Shown here one piece after another: positions 17,341 to 27,083 of a DNA stretch of 64,000 bases. The translations under genes and the position numbers were made by a program. The stretch is taken from contig NZ_FOTF01000001.1 in the NCBI RefSeq assembly GCF_900114485.1, forward strand, positions 1 to 64,000, in the 5' to 3' direction. This stretch comes from Loktanella salsilacus (GTDB lineage: Bacteria; Pseudomonadota; Alphaproteobacteria; Rhodobacterales; Rhodobacteraceae). The notes under the pieces were generated by a model. It saw only the letters and a program-made list of their open reading frames with translations, made no database searches and had not been told where the DNA came from. How positions within the stretch are numbered: the stretch's first letter is position 1; each line of letters begins with the position of its first letter.

Positions 17341-17430
17341 GTCAGTTTGGGCGCGCTGCTGCCCAAAGATGTGGTCTGGTGCGAGCCCTTCGTGCAGCCC
17401 GCATGGGACCGCCTGTTTGCGATGACCTAA
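17341..17430 (+). pseudogene. Possible C-terminal remnant of a lost gene
   Basis: A short frame (from a stop at 17326 to TAA at 17430) reads VSLGALLPKDVVWCEPFVQP and on through AWDRLFAMT. This looks like genuine high-GC coding sequence but has no start. It may be the tail of a gene deleted from this spot. The family is unknown. The rest of the 17187-17501 interval shows nothing else. Confidence 0.25.
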
Positions 17431-17501
17431 GAAATATGTCATGATGCGTTAACCCGGAAATGCACTCGGTAACGTCGCATGGTCTTCAAAAGGGTGCTCA
17501 T

Positions 17502-18554
17502 ATGCCGAAAATCGTCAACAAATCAGAGGATCAGGAAACCGCTGAGGGCGAAATCGAAAGATTTCAGGACGACTTAGGACCCTTTGTCGTCGCTGCCGAG
17601 ACGACACGGATGGCGATGGTGTTTACGGACGCCTGCGAGACGGCCAATCCGATCATCTTTGCCAACGACGCTTTTCTCAACATGACAGGTTACGAACGCG
17701 AGGAGGTCTTGGGCCAGAGCTTTAACTTTCTCATGGCCAATATCGCGGATGAAGATGCACTGGCCCTGATCCGCGAGGAGTTCGAGCACCACTCTGACAC
17801 CGACAGCGAGATCCTTTACCGCCGTAAGGATGGCAGCGAATTTTGGGCCGCCCTCTTCGTCAGTCCGATCCGGGACGACGATGGTGATATTATCCAGAAC
17901 TTTGCCTCCTTCGTGGATCTTACCGCATACAAGAACGAGCAGGCTCAATCGCGCATGCTTATCGATGAACTGAACCACCGCGTTAAGAACACCCTCGCGA
18001 CGGTGCAATCGATCGTCTCGCAGGCGGCGCGAGCGAACGCCGACCCCAAAGCAATGCGGAAAGCCGTTGAGACCCGCCTGTATGCACTTGCCCGGTCGCA
18101 CGACCTACTGACCCGCGAAAAGTGGCGCAGCGCCGGGCTTTTAGATGTGATCAATGACGCGCTAGAGCCATTCGGAGCGGATGAAGAGCGGGCGCGCCGC
18201 GTCGAGATTACCGGCGATAATATCCGCTTTGGACCAAAGTCGGCATTGGCGCTTGGCATCGCCTTCAACGAGTTAGCCACCAATGCTGTGAAGTATGGCG
18301 CATTCTCGAACGAAAATGGAGTGATCCGGATTGAGTGGACAGTCGCGCCGTCACCGACGGGTCGGCGGCTGCATCTGATCTGGACGGAAAAGGATGGACC
18401 GGCTGTGACACCACCGACGCGCAAGGGCTTTGGATCTCAAGTGATCGAGCGGGGCCTCGCACATGAATTGGGTGGCACTGTGGCGCTAGACTATCGCGCC
18501 AAAGGCGTTGTCTGCACGATGGACATTCCTGCACCCGTTTCCGACGATGAGTGA
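17502..18554 (+). CDS. PAS/LOV-like sensor histidine kinase (HWE/HisKA_2 type)
   Basis: A 350-residue soluble kinase. Residues ~35-145 form a LOV-type PAS domain: NPIIFANDAFLNMTGYEREE, then GQSFNFLM at 71-78 where photoactive LOV proteins have GRNCRFLQ, then YRRKDGSEFWAAL. Phe74 replaces the flavin-adduct Cys, so blue-light photochemistry of the usual kind is not expected. LIDELNHRVKNTL follows, with phospho-accepting H159 of the HisKA_2/HWE group, then an ATPase domain (FNELATNAVKYG near 255-266). ATG 17502 has AAAAGGG upstream. It is translationally coupled by an 8-bp overlap to the receiver gene downstream. Confidence 0.88.
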   Translation: MPKIVNKSEDQETAEGEIERFQDDLGPFVVAAETTRMAMVFTDACETANPIIFANDAFLNMTGYEREEVLGQSFNFLMANIADEDALALIREEFEHHSDTDSEILYRRKDGSEFWAALFVSPIRDDDGDIIQNFASFVDLTAYKNEQAQSRMLIDELNHRVKNTLATVQSIVSQAARANADPKAMRKAVETRLYALARSHDLLTREKWRSAGLLDVINDALEPFGADEERARRVEITGDNIRFGPKSALALGIAFNELATNAVKYGAFSNENGVIRIEWTVAPSPTGRRLHLIWTEKDGPAVTPPTRKGFGSQVIERGLAHELGGTVALDYRAKGVVCTMDIPAPVSDDE

Positions 18555-18909
18555 TCTGTTATCTGGTCGTCGTGTCCTCGTCGTTGAGGACGAGTCGCTG
18601 ATCCTCTTTTTGATGGAGGATATCCTGGCAGATCTCGGATGCCGGGACGTCAGTGGCGCCAGCACGGTTGCCAAAGCGATTTCTTTGATCGAATCCGAGT
18701 CGTTTGATGCGGCCACGCTAGACATGAATTTGGGTGGAGAAGACAGCAATCTCGTAGCTGATGCTCTGCTGGAACGGGGCATCCCCTTCATCTTCTGCAC
18801 CGGAAATAGCAAATCCGATATGAGGGAAGGATTTGGGGATCATGCGGTCCTTTACAAACCGTTCCGCGACGCAGATTTGACCGCCGCACTCACACAGCTT
18901 CTGTCGTAA
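18547..18909 (+). CDS. Single-domain response regulator
   Basis: A 120-residue receiver-only protein. Acidic residues VVEDES (12-17), phosphorylation site D59 (ATLDMNLGG) and K104 (VLYKPF) are all present, with T85 at the switch position in FCTGNS. There is no output domain, so it should act by protein contact or as a phosphate relay. It begins within the end of the kinase gene, which makes it the likely partner. Receiver-only partners of HWE-type kinases are common in alphaproteobacterial stress and motility signalling; the output here is unknown. Confidence 0.88.
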   Translation: MSDLLSGRRVLVVEDESLILFLMEDILADLGCRDVSGASTVAKAISLIESESFDAATLDMNLGGEDSNLVADALLERGIPFIFCTGNSKSDMREGFGDHAVLYKPFRDADLTAALTQLLS

Positions 18910-19521
18910 AAGGCCAAGCGCAATCCAGTATGTGGGGTGAGCCGCCGGGTCTTTAGGCGTAAAACTAGTAACCACTTCCACATGAAAAAATGGCCGCAAG
19001 GCATGCGGGCTCGATATTTGCGATGCATATCCAGTGCCGGTTTTCTTCGATCTGGCCGGCAAGAGGATCGCCACACGGCCCGGCAGCCAATGTCTGTTAT
19101 TAGGATGGGTGTTCAATTTTCACGCGCGTAGCGAAGGTCCGCAATTCGCCCGTGCTGATCTTCGGCCCGCGGCTTCCAGTCCACGCGGTATCACGCCGCA
19201 ACTTGCTGAAAATGTTGCTCATGGCCAAGTGCCTGACGCCTGCCATTTAACGGTGCAATCACAACATCACCGTTCAGCCATTCCGAGGGATCGCTGAATC
19301 TGCTGCCCGATTGACGACAACTCTTACAAGTCGCGTAGCCGTGTCACGGATCGAAACCCTAACACCACCTTCTTCGAATTGGTTACTTTTGCTCCGAGAC
19401 ACGCAACGCGCCTCGGAGACTGTATTTTAAGGCCCTACAGCTTTCGTAGGACCAACTTTGGTCGACGTTGCACGTCCTTGGAAAGAACGATGCCCGCCAC
19501 ACCAACCAACGCCTCCGGCAA
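18910..19521. other. Intergenic region before nrdJ end, mostly without genes
   Basis: About 610 bp separate the receiver gene and the end of nrdJ. Apart from a 40-codon frame (19100-19222), I see only short frames with poor codon use. CTCCGAG (19392-19398) and CTCGGAG (19412-19418) form a hairpin followed by an AT-rich run, possibly a transcript end for either side. Confidence 0.4.
19100..19222 (-). CDS. Possible 40-residue small protein
   Basis: A 40-codon minus-strand frame starts at ATG 19222 and ends at TAA. It reads MSNIFSKLRRDTAWTGSRGP and continues through KISTGELRTFATRVKIEHPS. It is basic and GC-rich at third positions, like a real gene of this genome. The ribosome-binding site is weak. 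It has no signal peptide or known motif. It could be a small gene or a relic. Confidence 0.3.
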   Translation of the reverse strand: MSNIFSKLRRDTAWTGSRGPKISTGELRTFATRVKIEHPS

Positions 19522-22500
19522 TCAGCTACAGCCGCTGGTGCCACCGCAGGTGTTGCACTTCATGCAGGTCCCGTTGCGGACCAGCGTGTAGTTCTGGCAT
19601 TCGCCGCAGGGATCCCCCTCGTAGCCTTGCATCTTTGCCTTGTCGCGCAGGGTCAGGCTGCCGCTGGTCGTCATCGTACCGGACGCGATAGCCGTCGTGG
19701 TCGATTGGCTGACAGCGACGGTGCCCGTCACGCTTTGCGCCACATCCGCCCCAACCGTCAGGCCAGACATGCCGCCCTGTAGGACGACCAGATCCTGCGG
19801 CATCCGCTTGCGCAGATACCCGGTAGAGCTGATCTGCCGCAGCACTTCCAGCGAACGGCTGGCAGCGGCCTCTGACGGGGTGGCGACGTTGGTGACGCCC
19901 TCTTCCACGCCGCGTCCGATGTCGTCAAAGGCTGCGCCTTCGGGCTTCACATGCGCCAGATCGGTGCGATCCAAATAGCTGACCGCCAGTTCGCGGAAGA
20001 TGTAGTCCAGAATGGACGTCGCGTTCTTAATGCTGTCGTTGCCCTGCACGCCGCCAGCAGGCTCGAACTTGGTAAACGTAAAGGCGTCGACGAACTCTTC
20101 CAGCGGGACGCCGTATTGCAGGCCGACCGAAACCGCGATGGCAAAGTTGTTCATCATGGCGCGGAAACCTGCGCCCTCTTTATGCATATCGATAAAGATT
20201 TCGCCTAGCTTGCCGTCCTGATATTCCCCCGTGCGCAGATAAACCTTGTGACCGCCGACAATGGCCTTTTGCGTGTAGCCCTTGCGCCGTTCTGGCAGTT
20301 TATCGCGCTGAGACTTTGCGATTTCCTTAATGATGATCTTTTCCACGATCTTTTCGGCCAGCACGGCGGCCTTTTCGTGGTTCGATCCGGTGGTCAGGAT
20401 CTCTGCCGCCTCGTCGTCATCCTCGACCAAAGCCGAAGCCAATGGCTGCGACAGCTTCGATCCATCGCGGTACAGCGCGTTGGCCTTGATCCCCAGCGAC
20501 CAAGACAGTTCGTATGCTTTCTGGCAGTCCTCGATCGTGGCGTCGTTAGGCATGTTGATCGTCTTGGAAATCGCGCCCGAGATGAAGGACTGCGCCGCCG
20601 CCATCATGTAGATGTGGCTGTCAACCGACAGATAACGCTTGCCAATTTTACCGCAGGGGTTGGCACAATCAAAGACGTTGTAGTGCTCTGCCTTCAGGAA
20701 CGGCGCGCCTTCTAGCGTCATGGTGCCGCAAACATGGGCGTTGGCCGCGTCGATGTCGGCCTTGGAATAGCCAAGGTGGCGCAGCAGATCGAAAGACGGA
20801 TCGTTCAGCTTTTCAGCTGGAATCCCCAGCGTCTTGGCGCAGAAATCCTCGCCCAGCGTCCACTGGTTGAACACAAAGCGGATGTCGAAAGCAGCCTTCA
20901 GCGCGCCTTCGATCTTGTCCAATTCTGCCTGACCAAAGCCGTGCCCGATCAAGGATGTATGGTTGATCGCAGGCGCCTGCCCCATGCTGCCATGACCCAC
21001 GGCATAGGCGATGATTTCTTCAATCTGGGCAGAGCCATAGCCCAGTTTCGTCAGCGCCGCGGGCACCGACTGGTTGATGATCTTGAAATAGCCGCCGCCT
21101 GCGAGCTTCTTAAACTTCACCAGCGCAAAGTCCGGCTCGATCCCTGTCGTATCGCAGTCCATCACCAGACCGATGGTGCCCGTCGGCGCAATGACGGACA
21201 CCTGCGCGTTGCGGTATCCGTGTTGTTCACCAAGGCGCAGCGCCTCGTCCCAGGCACCAGTCGCCATAGCGACTAGCCGCTGATCGGGGCAGCCTGCTTG
21301 GTCCAGCGGCACGGGTTTAATGTCCAGCGCCTCAAAGCCGTCAGACTTGCCCTGCGCGGCGGTACGGTGGTTGCGGATGACGCGCAGCATGTGGTCGGCG
21401 TTGCGCTTGTACCCTGGGAAGGCACCCAGTTCGCCCGCCATCTCGGCCGAGGTCGCATAGGCAACGCCCGACAGGATCGCCGTCAGCGCAGCCCCCATGG
21501 CGCGGCCTTCGCGGCTGTCATAGCCAAAGCCCATGTTCATCAGCAGACCGCCGATATTGGCATAGCCCAGACCCAGCGTGCGGAAATCATAGGACCGCTG
21601 GGCGATTTCCTTGGACGGGAACTGCGCCATCATCACGCTGATTTCCAGCGTCACGGTCCATAAACGGCAAGCGTGGATGTAATCCTCGGCCTGAAACTGG
21701 CCGTCCGTGTAGAAGGTCAGCAGGTTCAATGACGCCAGATTGCAGGCGGTATCGTCCAAGAACATGTATTCAGAGCACGGGTTCGATCCCCGAATGGCAC
21801 CATCCTCTGGGCAGGTATGCCAAGCGTTAACCGTGTCGTGATACTGGATGCCCGGATCGGCGCAGGCCCATGCGGCATGGCCAACTTGTTCCCACAAATC
21901 GCGGGCCTTAATGATCTTGGCGACCTCGCCGTTGCGGCGGTTGATCAACTTCCAGTCACCGTCAGCCTCGACAGCCTTCAGGAAGGCGTCCGTCACCCGG
22001 ATAGAGTTGTTGGAGTTCTGGCCAGAGACGCTGGAATAGGCTTCCGAATCCCAGTCGGTGTCATAGGTCGGGAATTCGATGCTGGTGTGGCCCTGCTTGG
22101 CGTAGTCCAGCACGCGCTTGATGTAAGTCTCTGGGATCGCAGAGCGTTTTGCCTCTTTGATAGCGGTCGCAAGCGTGGCGTTCGCCTTGGGATCATAGGC
22201 GTCATCGGCGCTGCCGTCCCATGCCTTGATCGCGGCAAAGATGGCGTTCAGGTAACGCGCGTGCATCTTTGAACCGGCAACAATCGAGGCAACTTTTTGC
22301 TCTTCGATGACTTTCCAGTTGATGAACTGTTCGATGTCAGGGTGGTCGGCGTCGACGATGACCATCTTGGCCGCGCGGCGCGTGGTGCCGCCAGATTTGA
22401 TCGCACCCGCAGCGCGGTCGCCAATCTTAAGAAACCCCATCAGGCCAGAGGATTTACCGCCACCCGACAGGCTCTCGCCCTCGCCGCGCAGGCTGGAAAA

Positions 22501-23178
22501 GTTGGTGCCAGTGCCAGAGCCATACTTGAACAAGCGCGCCTCGCGGACCCACAGGTCCATAATGCCACCTTCGTTAACCAGATCGTCACCAACGGACTGG
22601 ATAAAGCAGGCATGCGGCTGCGGGTGTTCATAGCTGCTGGCGGATTTCGTCAGCTTTTGCGTTTGATAATCGACGTAATAATGTCCCTGCGCCGGGCCAT
22701 CGATACCGTAGGCCCAGTGCAGGCCGGTGTTGAACCACTGCGGGCTGTTTGGCGCAGCGCGCTGGGTGGCCAGCATATGGCGCATTTCGTCGAAATAGGC
22801 CTGCGCGTCGGCTTCTTTGGTGAAATAGCCGCCCTTCCAGCCCCAATAGGTCCAAGCGCCCGCCAGACGGTCAAACACCTGCTTGGCGCTCGTCTCTCCG
22901 CCGAATGTCGCACCTTCCGCAGGCTCCGACCGCCATAGGAAAGACGGCACGCCTTTTTCCTTAACCCGCACGACTGCAGACGGCACGCCCGCTTTGCGAA
23001 AGTATTTCTGCGCGATCACATCAGATGCGACCTGGCTCCATTCTGCGGGAATCTCGCAGTTTTCCAGTTTGAAGACGACCGTGCCATCGGGATTGCGAAT
23101 CTCTGATGTGGCGCTGCGAAATGCGATGTCTGCATAGGCGTCAGCACCCTTGCGCGTGAACGTGCGATCAATCTTCAT
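19522..23178 (-). CDS. nrdJ: Vitamin B12-dependent (class II) ribonucleoside-diphosphate reductase
   Basis: A 1218-residue enzyme that reduces ribonucleotides to deoxyribonucleotides with adenosylcobalamin as radical source, so it works with or without oxygen. The N-terminal half has [15 protein letters not shown] and the active-site block [20 protein letters not shown] (Asn, Cys and Glu of the radical site). [18 protein letters not shown] is the conserved C-terminal-barrel phosphate-binding region. The C-terminus ends in a Cys-rich tail (CGECQ...[14 protein letters not shown]) that re-reduces the active site. The ATG at 23178 with AAGGGA upstream is preferred over the longer frame. No other ribonucleotide reductase gene is in the window. 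Confidence 0.95.
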   Translation of the reverse strand: MKIDRTFTRKGADAYADIAFRSATSEIRNPDGTVVFKLENCEIPAEWSQVASDVIAQKYFRKAGVPSAVVRVKEKGVPSFLWRSEPAEGATFGGETSAKQVFDRLAGAWTYWGWKGGYFTKEADAQAYFDEMRHMLATQRAAPNSPQWFNTGLHWAYGIDGPAQGHYYVDYQTQKLTKSASSYEHPQPHACFIQSVGDDLVNEGGIMDLWVREARLFKYGSGTGTNFSSLRGEGESLSGGGKSSGLMGFLKIGDRAAGAIKSGGTTRRAAKMVIVDADHPDIEQFINWKVIEEQKVASIVAGSKMHARYLNAIFAAIKAWDGSADDAYDPKANATLATAIKEAKRSAIPETYIKRVLDYAKQGHTSIEFPTYDTDWDSEAYSSVSGQNSNNSIRVTDAFLKAVEADGDWKLINRRNGEVAKIIKARDLWEQVGHAAWACADPGIQYHDTVNAWHTCPEDGAIRGSNPCSEYMFLDDTACNLASLNLLTFYTDGQFQAEDYIHACRLWTVTLEISVMMAQFPSKEIAQRSYDFRTLGLGYANIGGLLMNMGFGYDSREGRAMGAALTAILSGVAYATSAEMAGELGAFPGYKRNADHMLRVIRNHRTAAQGKSDGFEALDIKPVPLDQAGCPDQRLVAMATGAWDEALRLGEQHGYRNAQVSVIAPTGTIGLVMDCDTTGIEPDFALVKFKKLAGGGYFKIINQSVPAALTKLGYGSAQIEEIIAYAVGHGSMGQAPAINHTSLIGHGFGQAELDKIEGALKAAFDIRFVFNQWTLGEDFCAKTLGIPAEKLNDPSFDLLRHLGYSKADIDAANAHVCGTMTLEGAPFLKAEHYNVFDCANPCGKIGKRYLSVDSHIYMMAAAQSFISGAISKTINMPNDATIEDCQKAYELSWSLGIKANALYRDGSKLSQPLASALVEDDDEAAEILTTGSNHEKAAVLAEKIVEKIIIKEIAKSQRDKLPERRKGYTQKAIVGGHKVYLRTGEYQDGKLGEIFIDMHKEGAGFRAMMNNFAIAVSVGLQYGVPLEEFVDAFTFTKFEPAGGVQGNDSIKNATSILDYIFRELAVSYLDRTDLAHVKPEGAAFDDIGRGVEEGVTNVATPSEAAASRSLEVLRQISSTGYLRKRMPQDLVVLQGGMSGLTVGADVAQSVTGTVAVSQSTTTAIASGTMTTSGSLTLRDKAKMQGYEGDPCGECQNYTLVRNGTCMKCNTCGGTSGCS

Positions 23179-23336
23179 GTCTGTCCCTTCCGGTCGCCGT
23201 CTATGCGGCGCTGAATGTCCCTGCCGCCCCGCCACGCGGGGACTGCTCTGATTGCCGATGAAGGCCGGGCATGCCCGGGCGCGTTAAAATACCGCGCAAC
23301 CCGATCTATGCTTCTATGTTCAATCCTTCACGCGCC

Positions 23337-23352
23337 ACCACATATAGTGGCT
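23337..23352. promoter_or_regulatory. Candidate NrdR box upstream of nrdJ
   Basis: On the minus strand AGCCACTATATGTGGT is a near-palindrome (CCAC...GTGG arms, AT-rich centre) close to the NrdR consensus ACACWATATWTWGTGT. It lies about 160 bp upstream of nrdJ. A related half (CTACGATATGTGG) occurs near 23461-23473. NrdR boxes usually occur as close pairs, which is not clear here, so the call is tentative. Confidence 0.4.
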
Positions 23353-23720
23353 ATAGGCCCGGCTCGCACAACCTGACGTATCCGGACCAAGAGGGTCAAC
23401 GGCTTTATTCACAAAAGATTTGTATTTTTATGTTGACCATTCAGGCCGAAAGCCTTGCCACATATCGTAGACGGATCTGTCCACAGACCCATCCACAGGC
23501 GTACCTGGAAAAAGCGTTGAAGTAGCGCAGGGTTACCGGACGAAGCTGTGCAAATGGGCGCCGGTCGATATGACGCCAGCGCGAATCGCAGCCTGTGGCG
23601 CGTAGGTCACGCAGCGGCACCCTGCCGCAGACCGGCCCATTCATCCGCCGCTTAAAACATAAGCGACGCAAAATGCGGCCCCCCGAGGGGTGTTTTATAG
23701 ATCAAACAATGTGGTGAAAG

Positions 23721-23797
23721 TGGTCGGGGCGATAGGATTCGAACCTACGACCCTCTGTTCCCAAAACAGATGCGCTACCAGGCTGCGCTACGCCCCG
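23721..23797 (-). tRNA. tRNA-Pro (anticodon TGG)
   Basis: The minus strand folds into a complete cloverleaf: acceptor stem CGGGGCG/CGCCCCG, a D arm with AGCGCAGCCTGGTAGCGC, an anticodon arm CTGTTTTGGGAACAG with anticodon TGG, and a T arm with GGTTCGAATCC. The 3' CCA is encoded (TGG at 23721-23723 on the plus strand). The 77-nt length is normal for tRNA-Pro. A GC hairpin (about 23678-23690) followed by weak T content lies downstream. Confidence 0.97.
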
Positions 23798-23845
23798 AAC
23801 CTGCGCCCCTCATAGTATCAGCGCGCGGCATTGAAAAGCACTAAA

Positions 23846-24334
23846 TTACGATCTGCAGGGTAAAGCTGCATTTGGACCGATAGAGGGGTGCTGCAAGACC
23901 GCGCCGGGCGCGATTCCAAGGCGCGCCGCAAGGCCGCCGTTGATTTCGAGCACATATTGGATGTCATCACCGCCTAGAATCGGCGTCTCGTCCAGCGGAA
24001 TGGCCTTCGCGTGCACGGTCTGCACTGTACCATCCGCGCTGGCAAAAATCATATCAAGGGGAATCAGTGTATTGCGCATCCAAAAGCTGGCGGTCTGGGG
24101 TGCCTCATAGACAAACAGCATCCCCGTCATCGTCGGCATCTGTTCGACATGCATCAGCCCCTGCCCGCGTTCAGCCGGATCATCCGCGACATCGACGGCG
24201 AATCGCGCCTGTCCGAAATCACCGCGCACGGTCACCGTATCCGGCGCGCATTGCGCACTTGCCGCGCCTGCGACAAGGCCGACCGCCAGCACTGTCGCCA
24301 GCTGATAGGTTAAAGTTTTAGTCCTGCGTCCCAC
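23846..24334 (-). CDS. DUF192 family exported protein
   Basis: A 162-residue protein. A signal peptide (about 1-27, LATVLAVGLVAGAASA) is followed by a DUF192 domain with FAVDVADDPAERGQGLMHVE, the TASFWMRNTLIPLDMIF core and a YVLEINGG segment. The family has a compact beta fold and no known enzymatic role; it is secreted or periplasmic. GTG 24334 is the best start because it places the signal peptide at the N-terminus. The gene then overlaps the end of the cold-shock gene by 25 bp and is probably coupled to it, an order common in Rhodobacteraceae. Confidence 0.85.
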   Translation of the reverse strand: MGRRTKTLTYQLATVLAVGLVAGAASAQCAPDTVTVRGDFGQARFAVDVADDPAERGQGLMHVEQMPTMTGMLFVYEAPQTASFWMRNTLIPLDMIFASADGTVQTVHAKAIPLDETPILGGDDIQYVLEINGGLAARLGIAPGAVLQHPSIGPNAALPCRS

Positions 24335-24834
24335 GTTAACACCTCGATTGCCATGCGCCCGCGTTTGCCGGGCATAACCCGCATCGCGATCGCTTCTCCG
24401 GTCGCAAGGTCGGACAGACCGCTGCGCCGCAACACTTCGACATGTACGAATATATCGTCGTCGCTGCCAAACACGTTTGCGAAACCAAAGCCCTTGGCCT
24501 TGTCGAACCACTTAATGCGGGCAGGCTCTAGCGGGCAGCGGGCGATATCTTCGGCAGTCACGGCCTCCATATCGGCCAGCGGCACAAGCGAGGCGTGATC
24601 AGGCGGCGTGATCGACAGGATGCGGTCGGCCTGACAGCCGCGCGGCGTGGTCACGACAATCATTTCGATCGCCGCGCCTTCGACAACAGACCCTTGGCCA
24701 AAGTTGCGCAGGACATTCGCGTGCAACAGCACGTCGTCCCCGCCGCCGTCGCGCAATACGAACCCGAAGCCCTTACCAGGATCGAACCACTTTACCTTGC
24801 CGGTCACCGTGATCGCTGTGTCTTCGCTTTCCAT
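24310..24834 (-). CDS. Double cold-shock-domain protein
   Basis: A 174-residue protein with two cold-shock domains. The first spans ~8-75 (GKVKWFDPGKGFGFV, DVLLHANVLR) and the second ~105-172 (IKWFDKAKGFGFANV, DIFVHVEVLR). Each contains the RNP1-like FGF and RNP2-like VH motifs that bind single-stranded RNA or DNA. The tandem form is typical of alphaproteobacteria, where such proteins act as RNA chaperones. It is the first gene before DUF192. An upstream promoter should lie in 24835-24900, a short AT-rich gap after pdxH. Confidence 0.92.
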   Translation of the reverse strand: MESEDTAITVTGKVKWFDPGKGFGFVLRDGGGDDVLLHANVLRNFGQGSVVEGAAIEMIVVTTPRGCQADRILSITPPDHASLVPLADMEAVTAEDIARCPLEPARIKWFDKAKGFGFANVFGSDDDIFVHVEVLRRSGLSDLATGEAIAMRVMPGKRGRMAIEVLTWDAGLKL

Positions 24835-24900
24835 GCCGTCATACTCTTTTTTATTCCTCGGTCAGACCAGAGGGATTTCCTGCGCGCCGCCCGGCCGCGA

Positions 24901-25512
24901 TTAAGGCGACAGTCGCGTGACAGTCCAATCGCCGGGTATGCCGCGCGCGGGCCGGGTCCAGCGGAACCGATCATGCAGGCGGTTCGCGCCATCGGCCCAG
25001 AACTCGATTTCCTGCGGAATAATCCGAATCCCGCCCCAAAAGGCCGGGCGCTGCGGATCTTCACCATGAACGCTACGCATATGGTCCAGCTTGTCCATTA
25101 AAACTTGCCGGCTTTGCAGTGGATTTGACTGCGCCGATGCCCACGCCCCCAACCGGCTGTCCACGGGACGCGCAGCATAATAGGCGTCAGCCAATGCGCC
25201 ATCTTCACGTTCTACCCGGCCGCGCACACGGATTTGCCGCCGCAAAGATTTCCAGTGCATGACAAAGGCCGCGTTGCCGCTGCCGGCCATCTCGCGGCCC
25301 TTGGCGCTGTCGTAATTGGTGAAGAACACAAAGCCGTTGTCTTCGATCTGGCGCATCAGCACGACGCGCACATTCGGCATCCCTGCTGCATCAACCGTGG
25401 CCAGTGCCACCGCATCAGGGTCATTCACCTCGGCCTCTCGCGCCTCGGCCAACCACGTCCGCGCAAGGGCGAAGGGATCGTCTGCTGCAAAAATACCTGT
25501 TCTATCAGTCAT
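24901..25512 (-). CDS. pdxH: Pyridoxamine 5'-phosphate oxidase
   Basis: A 203-residue FMN-dependent oxidase that converts pyridoxine or pyridoxamine 5'-phosphate to pyridoxal 5'-phosphate, the last step of vitamin B6 synthesis. [20 protein letters not shown] and [11 protein letters not shown] bind FMN phosphate, and the C-terminal [10 protein letters not shown] carries the conserved terminal block. The short N-terminus is usual in Rhodobacteraceae. It is divergent from fabI, with about 140 bp between starts. The enzyme is cytosolic and dimeric. Confidence 0.93.
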   Translation of the reverse strand: MTDRTGIFAADDPFALARTWLAEAREAEVNDPDAVALATVDAAGMPNVRVVLMRQIEDNGFVFFTNYDSAKGREMAGSGNAAFVMHWKSLRRQIRVRGRVEREDGALADAYYAARPVDSRLGAWASAQSNPLQSRQVLMDKLDHMRSVHGEDPQRPAFWGGIRIIPQEIEFWADGANRLHDRFRWTRPARGIPGDWTVTRLSP

Positions 25513-25650
25513 GTGAGGTGCCTCTCCAATACCTGTTCTAGGTTAAGAGCCGCCCGCTCACAAGTCCGTGTCCGCGCAGCGGCGCTTGATGCGGGTGCCA
25601 GCATCGCCTAAACCCCATATCAACATATCGCAAGCCGGGGGCACACCATC

Positions 25651-26457
25651 ATGACGTCGCAACTAATGGCAGGAAAGCGCGGCCTGATAATGGGCCTTGC
25701 CAATGACAAGTCCATCGCATGGGGCATCGCAAAGTCGCTGTCCGACGCTGGCGCTGAACTTGCCTTTTCTTATCAAGGCGATGCGCTGAAAAAGCGGGTC
25801 GATCCGCTGGCCGCCTCTGTCGGCTCCAGCCTAGTGTTGCCCTGCGACGTGGGCGACGAGGCGTCGATTGACGCGCTATTCGAAAGCCTCAAGGCCGAAT
25901 GGGGCACGATGGACTTCATCGTCCACGCCATCGGCTTTTCCGACAAGAACGAGCTGCGCGGCCGCTACGTCGACACCTCGCGCCAGAACTTCCTGACCTC
26001 GATGGATATCTCGGTCTATTCTTTCACCGCCGTTGTGAAACGCGCCGCTGAAATGATGACCGACGGCGGCTCTGCCCTCACGCTGACGTACTACGGCGCG
26101 GAAAAGGTCATGCCGCATTACAACGTCATGGGCGTGGCCAAGGCCGCTTTGGAAGCCTCTGTGCGCTACATGGCAGAGGATCTTGGCAAGGACGGCATTC
26201 GCGTCAACGCGATTTCAGCTGGCACGATCAAGACGCTGGCCGCGTCCGGTATCGGCGACTTCCGCCTGATCATGAAATGGAACGAATACAACGCGCCCCT
26301 GCGCCGCACCGTAACCCAAGAAGAGGTCGGCAAATCAGCGCTTTACCTGCTGTCTGACCTTGGCTCTGCGGTCACAGGCGAAGTGCTGCACGTCGACGCC
26401 GGCTACCACGTTGTCGGCATGAAGGCGGTCGACGCCCCGGACGTGACCAAGGAATGA
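25651..26457 (+). CDS. fabI: Enoyl-[acyl-carrier-protein] reductase (NADH)
   Basis: A 268-residue SDR-type enoyl-ACP reductase that completes each fatty-acid elongation round and is the usual triclosan target. Evidence is the GLANDKSIAWGIAKSL cofactor segment (FabI-specific), SYQG near 40, and the catalytic Tyr157 and Lys164 spaced Y-X6-K (YNVMGVAK), with Tyr147 also in place. AGTIKTLAASGI near 190 is the substrate-binding loop. It overlaps the LysE-family gene by 4 bp (ATGA), so the two are translationally coupled. Confidence 0.95.
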   Translation: MTSQLMAGKRGLIMGLANDKSIAWGIAKSLSDAGAELAFSYQGDALKKRVDPLAASVGSSLVLPCDVGDEASIDALFESLKAEWGTMDFIVHAIGFSDKNELRGRYVDTSRQNFLTSMDISVYSFTAVVKRAAEMMTDGGSALTLTYYGAEKVMPHYNVMGVAKAALEASVRYMAEDLGKDGIRVNAISAGTIKTLAASGIGDFRLIMKWNEYNAPLRRTVTQEEVGKSALYLLSDLGSAVTGEVLHVDAGYHVVGMKAVDAPDVTKE

Positions 26458-27068
26458 CCCTCGCCGCCTTTGCGTCGATCGTCCTGATCCATCTGGCCGC
26501 CGCCATCTCACCGGGCCCCTCTTTTGTGGTGGCCCTGCGTGTGGCTGCGGCCGAAGGTTTCCGGGTCGCCGCCGCATTGGCGCTTGGCTTCGGCCTTGGC
26601 GCGGTGCTCTGGGCCGGGGCGGCGATGGCCGGGCTCGCGCTGGTGTTCTCTGTGCTGCCTGCGCTCTTTCTTGCGCTTAAATTCGTCGGCGCGGCCTTCT
26701 TGATCTATCTGGCGGTGCAAATGTGGCGTCACGCGGCAACGCCAATGCCTGCGCCGCAAACAGATACGCCGCCCCGCTCGGCCTTTGCCGCTGTGCGCTT
26801 TGGCTTTGTGACCTTCGCTAGCAACCCCAAGCCTGCGATCTTTTTTGGCGCGGTCTTCGTGAACCTTGTCCCCGCCGCCACACCGCTCGGCTGGAAAGCC
26901 GCGATCCTGCTCGCGGTCCTTCTGAACGAAACGCTGTGGTACCTGATCGTTGCCCGCGTGTTCTCTCTGCCGCGCCCCCGTGCCGCCTATGCCCGCGCTA
27001 AGGCGTGGATCGACCGGGGCTTCGGCACCCTCCTCGCCCTTCTGGGCCTCAAAATCGCACTTACGTAA
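26454..27068 (+). CDS. LysE/RhtB-family amino acid exporter
   Basis: A 204-residue inner-membrane protein with about six hydrophobic helices. The N-terminal helix followed by SPGPSFVVALRVAAAEG is the LysE/RhtB signature, and VRFGFVTFASNPKPAIFFGAVF is the second conserved block. It is expected to export amino acids or homoserine-like metabolites. Its start overlaps the fabI stop and its stop is directly followed by gpt, so the genes form one transcript, although no functional tie to fatty acid synthesis is obvious. Confidence 0.88.
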   Translation: MTLAAFASIVLIHLAAAISPGPSFVVALRVAAAEGFRVAAALALGFGLGAVLWAGAAMAGLALVFSVLPALFLALKFVGAAFLIYLAVQMWRHAATPMPAPQTDTPPRSAFAAVRFGFVTFASNPKPAIFFGAVFVNLVPAATPLGWKAAILLAVLLNETLWYLIVARVFSLPRPRAAYARAKAWIDRGFGTLLALLGLKIALT

Positions 27069-27083
27069 ATGAAAGGCCCTGCC

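Noticed and set aside
17502-18554. Blue-light LOV photoreceptor
   Set aside because: The PAS domain follows the LOV pattern but lacks the essential cysteine (Phe at position 74), so a light-sensor call is not supported.
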